DNA of 12,390 nucleotides, taken from DATKKX01 sp035542775 (lineage in GTDB: Bacteria > Planctomycetota > Phycisphaerae > UBA1845 > UTPLA1). Under the pieces are notes generated by a model. It was given only the letters and a program-made list of their open reading frames with translations, made no database searches and was not told where the DNA came from. Positions 6,897 through 12,375 of this stretch are shown here, in pieces (the stretch's first letter is position 1; each line of letters starts with the position of its first letter). The DNA is taken from NCBI GenBank assembly GCA_035542775.1, contig DATKKX010000299.1, positions 1 to 12,390 on the forward strand, given 5' to 3'. Position numbers and translations under genes: made by a program.

Positions 6897-7154
6897 ATGA
6901 CGCAATACGCATGTCCGCGGTGCGGAGCAATCGATTTGGTCGCCGGCATGATGCAATCGACCGGGGCGGTTCGCTTTCGGCCTTCTGAGATCAAGTTCAT
7001 GACCCTGCATACCGCCGACATAGCGGTCAAAGCACACATGTGCATCTCCTGCGGGGCGATCACGCTCCTTGGCGACATCGAGAAACTCAAGCTAATCTGT
7101 GCCGCCCCCCGGCGTGAAACAAAGCCCGTGGATGCTGCCTCGGCGGGATTCTGA
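6897..7154 (+). CDS. Small zinc-ribbon protein of unknown function
   Basis: This 85-aa protein carries two CxxC knuckles, C6-P-R-C9 near the N-terminus and C49-I-S-C52, each followed by Gly, 39 residues apart. This spacing suits a rubredoxin-like zinc ribbon binding one zinc ion. The section between them (RFRPSEIKFMTLHTADIAVKAHM) is probably beta strands, and the last 15 or so residues look disordered. AAGGAG lies 8 bases before the ATG, good evidence for a real translated gene. Proteins of this plan are often annotated as hypothetical zinc-ribbon proteins; the ribbon could bind nucleic acid or a partner protein, but nothing here decides. It is transcribed alone, with no gene within 450 bases downstream. 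Confidence 0.78.
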   Translation: MTQYACPRCGAIDLVAGMMQSTGAVRFRPSEIKFMTLHTADIAVKAHMCISCGAITLLGDIEKLKLICAAPRRETKPVDAASAGF

Positions 7155-7500
7155 TTTCGCAACCGCCCTTGTCGCTTGTCTAGTTGCCATGATTGCTCTA
7201 AAGACGCCCGGTTCCTTTGCGCGTCGCCGCCATTGTCGGGCGCCGGGCGGCCGCGCGAGGGTGCGGCTCGCTGCTTTGATTGCGGCAGGCAGCGGAAGGC
7301 GAATTTCGGCCGGGGATACCCCTTCCACATCGTTCGCTTTGTTGAGCCGCGTGGGTCGAGCGGCTCCAGCCTCGGAGTTGACAGGTCACTAGAAGTGGTC
7401 GCCTGCGCCTTACGCGGCGCCGCTACGTAACAAGAGACGTCGGGGCCAAGAAGGACACGCAGGACCCGGAAACGGGGCATTGTGGCGGGCACCTCACGGC
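7155..7500. other. Gap between zinc-ribbon and mltA genes, no supported gene
   Basis: This stretch holds no reading frame with a ribosome site. The zinc-ribbon frame stays open after its TGA, up to 7430, and encodes further CxxC pairs (CHDC, CFDC); this is noted as a curiosity, not called as a gene. The opposite strand is also open over most of the region, but its product is Arg/Pro-rich without a recognisable fold. Confidence 0.45.
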
Positions 7501-7502
7501 CG

Positions 7503-7530
7503 TTGCACGGAACGAGCGGCGTGGTATAGT
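7503..7530 (+). promoter_or_regulatory. Probable sigma-70-type promoter of mltA
   Basis: TTGCAC (7503-7508) and TATAGT (7525-7530) are separated by 16 bases. The -10 is one base from consensus; the -35 matches in its first three positions. A start near 7537 would place a strong hairpin at the very 5' end of the message and give a leader of about 88 bases. Confidence 0.45.
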
Positions 7531-7536
7531 TTCACC

Positions 7537-7589
7537 GGCCGCCGTGACCAACGGCGGCCGTGAGTCGAGGTCTTGAAAAGGGGTTCAAG
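7537..7589 (+). promoter_or_regulatory. Two hairpins in the mltA leader
   Basis: GGCCGCCGT (7537-7545), loop GACCA, ACGGCGGCC (7551-7559) is a perfect 9-bp GC-rich stem, which extends by CAC/GTG with one bulged base. Twelve bases further, CTTGAA (7572-7577), loop AAGGGG, TTCAAG (7584-7589) is a second perfect stem. Both lie between the presumed start site and the ribosome site AAAGGAG near 7611-7617. There is no T-run. Likely roles are mRNA stability or control of translation; it matches no riboswitch I know. Confidence 0.45.
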
Positions 7590-7624
7590 CCCGCCGCCCG
7601 TCTTCAACCGAAAGGAGTCGGCCC

Positions 7625-8971
7625 GTGTCCAATCGCCTGGTGATTTTCTCTCTTGCCGTCGTCTTTGCCGTCGCCTGCTGGGGTTGCCAGAAACCAGCTC
7701 AGCCGCTTCCCATCCCAAGCATTGAGAAGGACTACAGCAAGCAGTTGGCGCCGGGGCAGTTTGCGCTGCGAAAGATCGATCCATCGCAGTACCCGAACTT
7801 CGGCGATGCCTGGTACAAAGCCAAGGGCACCGGTTTGCGCAGGGCGGTGCAATACAGTATCGCCTATCTCAACAAGCCCTCCAGCCAGAAATACTATCCG
7901 CTGGGCCCGATCACGCATGAGCGGGCCTTGACCAGCCTGCAGGTCTTCCTGCAGATCCTCGACCAGGCCAACAGCCCGGAGGCGATGGACAAGCTGGTGC
8001 GAGAGAACTTCGACGTGTATATGTCAGTGGGCTGCGATGACGAAGGCACGGTTCTGTTCACGGGGTACTACACGCCGATCTTCGACGGGAGCCTCGCACG
8101 GACGGAGCGTTTCCAGTATCCGCTATACAAGCTGCCGCCGGGATTCCAGAAGGATGCCGAGGGCAATCCGATCGGCGGCGCTTACAACACCCGCCAGGAA
8201 ATCGAGCAAGGCAATCTGCTCGTCGGCAATGAGATCGTGTGGCTCGGCGACCGTTTTGAAGCGTACGTGGTGACGGTGCAGGGCTCGGGCTTCATCCGGC
8301 TGGAAGACGGCAACATGTACGAGATCGGGTACGCCGGTCACAACGGGCGGGAGTACACGCCGATCGGCCAGACCATGATCCAGGACGGCAAGATCCCCAA
8401 GAACAAGCTGTCGCTGGACGCCTTGATCAGGTACTTCAAGGAACATCCTGAAGACCTGGACCAGTATCTCTACAAGAACGAGCGTTACGTTTTCTTCCAG
8501 GAGGCCAAGGGCGGACCGTTCGGTTGCCTGGGCCAGCCGGTGACGGACTATCACAGCGTGGCGACGGATAAGGATATCTTCCCGCGGGCCTGCCTGTCGT
8601 TTGTGGACACTCGCGTGCCGATCGTGGTGGGTGATCCGTTGCGGCCGTATCGCAGCTTCGTCTGCGATCAGGACCGCGGCGCGGCCATTCGGGCTCCCGG
8701 CCGGTGCGATCTGTACATGGGTGTCGGGGATGAGGCCGGCAAGATTGCGGGTTTCACGTACAGCGAGGGCAAGCTTTTCTATCTCTTCGCGAAGGACGGC
8801 GTCAAGCCGGCCGCGGCTGCCCCGGCTGCGGGGAATGTCGCTCCTCCCGGGGCGGGTCCTGCTGACGCGGCAGGAGCCAAGGCGCCGGCGAATCCAAAGC
8901 CAGGGCCTGCCGCTGCGTCTCCGGCGGCCCCCAAGCCCTCAGCCGCGCCAAAGCCTGCACCGAAGCCTTGA
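7625..8971 (+). CDS. mltA: MltA-type membrane-bound lytic murein transglycosylase
   Basis: MltA enzymes cleave the MurNAc-GlcNAc bond of peptidoglycan, leaving 1,6-anhydromuropeptides, at the outer membrane. The 448-aa product has a signal peptide (5-20) with cysteines at 18 and 21; AVAC and CWGC are both imperfect lipoboxes, so lipid anchoring is likely but the exact Cys is unclear. The MltA domain shows FTGYYTP at 145-151 and VQGSGFIRLEDG from 218. The 3D (three-Asp) C-terminal domain shows CDQDRGAAIRAPGRCDLYMGVG with Asp348, Asp350 and Asp362; Asp362 aligns with the catalytic aspartate of E. coli MltA. Residues 394-448 form an Ala/Pro/Lys-rich tail absent from E. coli MltA and probably extended in the periplasm. 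The start is GTG at 7625 behind AAAGGAG. It stands alone between two gaps, with its own promoter. Confidence 0.93.
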   Translation: MSNRLVIFSLAVVFAVACWGCQKPAQPLPIPSIEKDYSKQLAPGQFALRKIDPSQYPNFGDAWYKAKGTGLRRAVQYSIAYLNKPSSQKYYPLGPITHERALTSLQVFLQILDQANSPEAMDKLVRENFDVYMSVGCDDEGTVLFTGYYTPIFDGSLARTERFQYPLYKLPPGFQKDAEGNPIGGAYNTRQEIEQGNLLVGNEIVWLGDRFEAYVVTVQGSGFIRLEDGNMYEIGYAGHNGREYTPIGQTMIQDGKIPKNKLSLDALIRYFKEHPEDLDQYLYKNERYVFFQEAKGGPFGCLGQPVTDYHSVATDKDIFPRACLSFVDTRVPIVVGDPLRPYRSFVCDQDRGAAIRAPGRCDLYMGVGDEAGKIAGFTYSEGKLFYLFAKDGVKPAAAAPAAGNVAPPGAGPADAAGAKAPANPKPGPAAASPAAPKPSAAPKPAPKP

Positions 8972-9307
8972 CGGAATCCCCTCGGCTATTCGGGCGGCGT
9001 GAAGACACGGCCACAACCGGGCATCGGCGAGCCGGACCGCGCGAACCTGCCGTCCGGCGCCTCATAATCGGGACCATGCCGGTCCGTCCGCCACCGGATA
9101 CGCCATTCGATCGGGCAACCGCTTGTCTCTGGGACTTCGCCGCAGCGGCAGGGCCAATCGCCGCCCGTATCCCCACCTTGATCCAAAGTGCTCGCCAGGG
9201 GCAGCCGATCTCAGCACTGAGAAGGGGGTCCGCTCGATAACACGGACCATCGGGGAGGGCCAATAAGCTGATCGGCTGAGTCGAGTGCTCGGCCAAGGAG
9301 AAGAGCG
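8972..9307. other. Intergenic region with several GC-rich dyads, no gene recognised
   Basis: After mltA, GCCGGAC (9031-9037) pairs with GTCCGGC (9052-9058), and GGACC (9071-9075) with GGTCC (9081-9085); further on GGTCCG (9227-9232) pairs with CGGACC (9243-9248). None is followed by a T-run, so they are at best weak terminator or leader structures. An open frame starting at a TTG inside the mltA stop region has no convincing product. No clear promoter for the next gene was recognised. Confidence 0.4.
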
Positions 9308-9706
9308 ATGAGCGATCGGTGGGGGGAAGACCGGGAGCGGCGCGGTGAATCAAGGCTGCCCGCGGCGGGGCGGATCTGCTGGAAGCGTCTCGATAAGAAT
9401 ATCAAGTTCGTGGGCTGGCTGAGCGACGCCTCGCCGTTGAGCATTTCATTCGTGACCTCGGCGGCCACGCAACCATCATACGGCGAAGAGCTGGAAGTCA
9501 TCCGCGAGAACGATTCGCGGCGTCGATGCCGCGTGATGCGGCTCGCTCCGTATGACGATCACTTCTCTCTCATCGCCTGCCGGTTCGTCCTGGGCAGTTC
9601 CGAGTCGCGGGCCGACGACTGGCTGGGGGACCTGTTGGTAGGTCATTCCTCGCGAAGGCGAGGAGCCAAAGATCCGTCATGGGATCTCGACAGCCCGCCG
9701 GCTTAG
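9308..9706 (+). CDS. Small PilZ-like hypothetical protein
   Basis: This 132-aa cytoplasmic protein starts at ATG 9308 behind AAGGAG at a spacing of about 8 bases. After a charged, Arg-rich N-terminus, RICWKRLDKNIKFVGWLSDAS (22-42) followed by SISFVT, GEELEVIR (59-66) and a C-terminal strand pair (RVMRLAPYDDHFSLIACRF) looks like the small beta-barrel of PilZ-type proteins. The c-di-GMP motif RxxxR...[DN]xSxxG is only partly present: Asp40 and Ser42 fit but the following Gly is missing, so ligand binding is doubtful. Residues from about 113 on are encoded by a REP-like double hairpin and are probably an acquired tail. PilZ assignment is inference from pattern; the gene itself is well supported. 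Confidence 0.62.
   Translation: MSDRWGEDRERRGESRLPAAGRICWKRLDKNIKFVGWLSDASPLSISFVTSAATQPSYGEELEVIRENDSRRRCRVMRLAPYDDHFSLIACRFVLGSSESRADDWLGDLLVGHSSRRRGAKDPSWDLDSPPA
9647..9687. repeat. REP-like double hairpin in the 3' end of the PilZ-like gene
   Basis: TCCTCGC (9647-9653), loop GAAG, GCGAGGA (9658-9664) is a perfect 7-bp stem. Five bases later AGATCC (9670-9675), six bases, GGATCT (9682-9687) is a second perfect stem. The opposite strand encodes a LLAFARND-like string, which I associate with dispersed REP palindromes of the 'CATTCCTCGCGAA' kind found across many bacterial genomes. It lies in coding sequence, near the stop at 9704-9706, and has no T-run. Confidence 0.5.
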
Positions 9707-9747
9707 TCGTCTTCAGCGGCGCGCGGAACGGCCGGCCCCGGCGCTGA

Positions 9748-9776
9748 TTGCGGTCATATCGTCCTGTTCTTATAAT
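9748..9776 (+). promoter_or_regulatory. Probable sigma-70-type promoter of the J-protein gene
   Basis: TTGCGG (9748-9753), exactly 17 bases, then a perfect TATAAT (9771-9776). The predicted start near 9783 gives a leader of about 87 bases before the J-protein ATG. No heat-shock (sigma-32 or CIRCE) element was seen. The TATAATCCC context recurs at the -10 of the 70-aa gene. Confidence 0.55.
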
Positions 9777-9791
9777 CCCCTGCGTCCCTGC

Positions 9792-9860
9792 ATGAGGAGG
9801 ATACGCAAGCGTGTCGCGGCGGACGCCTCCGGACGCAAGGCGGCGTTCCGTTTCTGCTGA
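9792..9860 (+). promoter_or_regulatory. Leader with a 22-codon upstream reading frame and displaced ribosome site
   Basis: The only strong ribosome site of the leader, GAGGAGG (9794-9800), is 70 bases before the J-protein ATG, which itself has none. An ATG at 9792 opens a basic 22-codon frame ending TGA at 9858-9860. A GTG at 9811, well placed after GAGGAGG, opens another frame that runs out of phase into the J-protein gene. An ATG at 9860 opens a 7-codon frame overlapping the J-protein start. Whether any is translated is unknown; translational coupling is possible. Confidence 0.3.
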
Positions 9861-9869
9861 TGATCCAAG

Positions 9870-10856
9870 ATGGCCAAGCGTGATTACTACGATGTGCTGG
9901 GCATCTCGAAGAGTGCAACCGAGGCCGAGATCAAGCGTGCCTACCGGCGGCTGGCCAAGGAATACCACCCCGATCGCAACAAGGGCAACCCTGACGCGGA
10001 GGCCAAGTTCAAGGAGGTTCAGGAAGCCTACGACACCCTCTCCGATAAGGAGAAACGCGCTCAATACGACCAATTCGGCCACGCCGGCCCGGGCGGCGGC
10101 TTCCGTCAGACGAATGACGGTACGACCTGGACCTGGTCGGGGCCGGCGAATTCCGCACCGGGCGGATTCGACGTCGGCGACGTGATGGACATGTTCGACT
10201 TCGGCGCGACGGGCCGAGGGCGAGGGCGCGGCGGGGCCTCGGTCTTCGAGGAATTCTTCGGCGGCCGTGGCCGGGGCCGAGGACGGGGGGCGCCGGTTGC
10301 GCCGGCCGCCGATATCGAGCACGAGGTTCCGCTGAGCTTCGAGCAGGCGATTCGCGGCACGACCCTCGATCTTCAACTTGAGACCAGCGGCAAAGACCGG
10401 AGAACCGAGCGGATATCGGTCCACATTCCGCGAGGCGTCCACGACGGCCAGCGAATCCGGGTGCGGGGCAAAGGTCAGCCGGACAGCGCTGGCCGGACCA
10501 TCGGAGATCTGTATGTCGTCTGCCGCGTCCAGCCGCACCCGTACTTCGTGCGGCATGAAAATGATATCTACCTGAACGTGCCGATCACCGTGGCCGAGGC
10601 GGCGCTGGGGGCGAAGATCGACTTGCCCACGATTGACGGCGTGCGTACCGTCACCATTCCGCCGGGCACCGCCAGCGGGACCAAGCTCCGCCTGGCCGGG
10701 CTGGGCGTGCCGGACCCCAAGGGCGACGGTCGGGGCGACCAGTATGCCGTTATCAAGATCGTTCCTCCGAAGCGGCTTACCGATGAACAACGCAAACTGC
10801 TCGAGAAGCTGGGCGCGACCGACTCCAGTTCTCCCCGCGCCGGGCTGTGGAGCTGA
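9870..10856 (+). CDS. DnaJ/CbpA-type Hsp40 co-chaperone without zinc fingers
   Basis: J-proteins deliver clients to DnaK and stimulate its ATPase. The 328-aa product has a J domain at 1-70 with the essential HPD at 33-35 and the usual helix IV ending AQYDQFG. A glycine-rich linker (71-145) follows, then two C-terminal beta domains (about 148-225 and 226-300) with HIPRGVHDGQRIRVRGKGQP and TIPPGTASGTKLRLAGLG. The four CxxCxGxG zinc fingers of DnaJ proper are absent, so this is a class B protein such as CbpA. Odd features are two RG boxes in the linker, at 115-122 and 131-140, in place of many of the usual Gly-Phe pairs. The start is set by the conserved AKRDYYDVLG and by stop codons just upstream in frame. 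A membrane protein follows after 76 bases. Confidence 0.92.
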   Translation: MAKRDYYDVLGISKSATEAEIKRAYRRLAKEYHPDRNKGNPDAEAKFKEVQEAYDTLSDKEKRAQYDQFGHAGPGGGFRQTNDGTTWTWSGPANSAPGGFDVGDVMDMFDFGATGRGRGRGGASVFEEFFGGRGRGRGRGAPVAPAADIEHEVPLSFEQAIRGTTLDLQLETSGKDRRTERISVHIPRGVHDGQRIRVRGKGQPDSAGRTIGDLYVVCRVQPHPYFVRHENDIYLNVPITVAEAALGAKIDLPTIDGVRTVTIPPGTASGTKLRLAGLGVPDPKGDGRGDQYAVIKIVPPKRLTDEQRKLLEKLGATDSSSPRAGLWS

Positions 10857-10932
10857 GTCAGAGGCGGCGAGGTTTCCGGTCGCGGGCCGTACCTTGCCGG
10901 CCGGCATTGATGCGGGCGTCGCCCAGACAGGG

Positions 10933-11373
10933 ATGGCGAGACCGCGGCCGAGACGGGTTCTGCCGATGGCTGCCGGGCTCGCCGTCGCTGCCATTATTCT
11001 GTATGCCGCCGACGTAATCGCGCAGCCGCCTGCTCCGGCCGTACCGAGCGCACCGCCGGCGTCCGCGCCCGTGGTCACCGAAGGACAGGCCGCCGAGGGG
11101 CAGCCTTCCTCCGTGACATCACGCCCGGCCAAGCTGATGCAGGACAGGCGGGTCAAGCGATGGATGAAGGCGTTCGCGTGGTCGACGGTTCTGCTGCTCA
11201 TTTTCGCGTTCGGCGCGATCGCGCTGGTGGTGTTCTCGCGGCGTTTCAAGGACTACCTGATCCGGCCGGCGCGGAAACCCACGGAGTACGTGGATGTATG
11301 GCAGATGCACAAGCTGCCGCCGGATATGGACGGGAGCAAGGCCGGGGATCAAGAAGGCGACGACGATCACTGA
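10933..11373 (+). CDS. Two-segment envelope protein of unknown function
   Basis: This 146-aa product has an Arg-rich N-terminus followed by a hydrophobic segment (about 11-30) ending VIA-Q, which could be a cleaved signal peptide. A Pro/Ala-rich spacer (31-63) follows, then a basic stretch (RRVKRWMK, 72-79), a strong transmembrane helix (81-102) and a C-terminal tail with PTEYVDVWQMHKLPPD, ending in acidic residues. If the first segment is cleaved, one helix remains with the tail in the cytoplasm. ATG 10933 is chosen because it is preceded by ACAGGG and directly leads the signal-like segment; the frame is open further upstream inside the J-protein gene but out of phase with it. It probably shares the J-protein transcript, so a role in envelope or membrane-protein quality control is possible but unproven. 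Confidence 0.65.
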   Translation: MARPRPRRVLPMAAGLAVAAIILYAADVIAQPPAPAVPSAPPASAPVVTEGQAAEGQPSSVTSRPAKLMQDRRVKRWMKAFAWSTVLLLIFAFGAIALVVFSRRFKDYLIRPARKPTEYVDVWQMHKLPPDMDGSKAGDQEGDDDH

Positions 11374-11441
11374 GCTGAAAAGGCGTCAGGCAAAATTCAT
11401 GGGGATCGCAAAAGCCTTCGTGACACGCGTGGTCACCCTTC

Positions 11442-11465
11442 GCGCCGGGTCCTGGGCGTTGTTTT
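11442..11465 (+). terminator. Weak terminator-like hairpin after the membrane-protein gene
   Basis: CGCC near 11443-11446 can pair with GGCG near 11455-11458 around a short loop, followed by TTGTTTTA. The stem is only four perfect pairs and the T-run is interrupted, so termination would be inefficient. It is the best candidate downstream of the J-protein/membrane-protein pair. Confidence 0.25.
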
Positions 11466-11466
11466 A

Positions 11467-11497
11467 GGGGGGCGCGGGGCGGTGGGAAGGCGGGGGG
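11467..11497 (+). other. G-quadruplex-capable tract
   Basis: The plus strand has four G-runs of 6, 4, 3 and 6 bases separated by loops of 3, 4 and 5 bases, fulfilling the usual G3+N1-7 rule, with a further GGG at 11502-11504. It lies about 95 bases past the membrane-protein stop, just after the weak terminator. Confidence 0.5.
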
Positions 11498-11520
11498 AAG
11501 AGGGTCTCGCCAACGGCGCT

Positions 11521-11570
11521 GCGCGGAAAGCGAGAAATAGCGGAACTTAGCGAACATCAGTGACAACACC
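11521..11570. repeat. Phased 10-bp array I (AGCG core)
   Basis: AGCG begins at 11529, 11539 and 11549, and AGTG at 11559, an exact 10-bp step. The blocks approximate CGRRANNYAG with A/T-rich middles. Four core repeats are visible. Confidence 0.5.
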
Positions 11571-11637
11571 TTGATGGCCGGATGCCGCGGGCGGCAGGGC
11601 CGGGGTGCGGTTCGGCCGGGAATTTTATTTTTTATCT

Positions 11638-11675
11638 GCCAGAGAGCGCCAAACAGTGCCAAGGCGCGCCAAGGG
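11638..11675. repeat. Phased 10-bp array II (GCCAA core)
   Basis: GCCA begins at 11638, 11648, 11658 and 11668, an exact 10-bp step; the last three are GCCAA. It follows directly after an AT-rich tract (11621-11636), an arrangement also seen for the A8 tracts before the CCACGC arrays. Confidence 0.6.
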
Positions 11676-11782
11676 CCGATGGCATTGGTTCATTGTTCCT
11701 GCTCGGCGGTCGTTCTGGTCGCCGCGGTACACTCGGCGTCCGCCGGGGCACCCGAGTCCACAGGCTGTTTGAGCCTGGCGCG

Positions 11783-11825
11783 AAAAAAAACCTGCAACCC
11801 CACGCAATACCACGCTATTCCACGC
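11783..11825. repeat. Composite phased unit, copy 1 (A8 tract plus three CCACGC)
   Basis: A8 (11783-11790), three bases, GCAA (11794-11797), two bases, then CCACGC at 11800, 11810 and 11820. The four-base spacers are AATA and TATT. Layout and spacing are identical to the copy 229 bases downstream. Confidence 0.7.
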
Positions 11826-12011
11826 GGCGGGGTTGTTGGCGAAGAAGCCGCCAGCCTTCAGTCATCAGCCATTCTCCCTGCGGCGGATCAGCGTTCAGCT
11901 TCCGGCGCTGCGGCGGTGCGGGCTGCGTGGCCGCTGCCTTCCGGCGATAACAGGTAGGCCGGCGGCAGGGGTGGCCGAACGACAGGCCGGCGTGGTCAGG
12001 CGGATGCGTCG

Positions 12012-12054
12012 AAAAAAAAGGTGCAAATCCACGCCACTCCACGCCATTCCACGC
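12012..12054. repeat. Composite phased unit, copy 2 (A8 tract plus three CCACGC)
   Basis: A8 (12012-12019), three bases, GCAA (12023-12026), two bases, then CCACGC at 12029, 12039 and 12049, with spacers CACT and CATT. Core elements match copy 1 exactly while the spacers differ, which suggests conserved elements rather than a recent duplication. Confidence 0.7.
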
Positions 12055-12354
12055 AGCCAGGCCGCCTTGTTTCCGCGCGGCCGAGCGAGCGGCAGGTCGC
12101 CGTGGGGGAGCACGCGCTTCCCCTCCCTGCCGCGACAACCATAAAGCTTGCTCACCGTTCCGCGTTTTTTTGATAATGAGGGCGGATGGGCGTTTTCGGG
12201 GTGGAAAATGAGGTTTGGGATGTGTTTGGGGCATCATGGGGAGGCGTGAAGTGGGCGCAGCCGACAATGCGCGGTAGGCCGAGGGGGCGCGAGGGGCTTG
12301 GAGGCGACGTGGCGTGCAGATGGCTGAGCGGCGCGTGGCGAGAAGAGCAGCGAT

Positions 12355-12375
12355 GGGCCGGGGGTCGGGAATGGG
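12355..12375 (+). other. G-quadruplex-capable tract at the right edge
   Basis: Four G-runs (3, 5, 3, 3) with loops of 2, 2 and 3 bases, so a compact quadruplex is possible on the plus strand. It is part of a strongly G-over-C stretch from about 12165 to the end, which contains no recognisable gene. Confidence 0.45.

Noticed and set aside
7152..7154. UGA as selenocysteine or programmed readthrough codon in the zinc-ribbon frame
   Set aside because: No SECIS-like hairpin was evident directly after the codon, and the downstream frame has no recognised homology.
9811..10185. 124-codon gene starting at GTG 9811 after GAGGAGG
   Set aside because: The ribosome site is good, but the product is an Arg/Pro/Thr-rich out-of-frame reading of the J-domain gene; it is kept only as a leader curiosity.
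9570..11249. Open frame of 559 codons on the minus strand
   Set aside because: Antisense to the J-protein and part of its neighbour, both well supported; the product is low-complexity.
11521..12054. CRISPR array
   Set aside because: The repeats are 4-6 base cores at 10-bp steps, far below the 23-47 base repeats and 30-base spacers of CRISPR, and no cas gene is present.
11621..12054. Plasmid- or chromosome-type replication origin with iterons
   Set aside because: No DnaA box, Rep gene or AT-rich unwinding region of usual size was seen, so the iteron resemblance alone does not support an origin.
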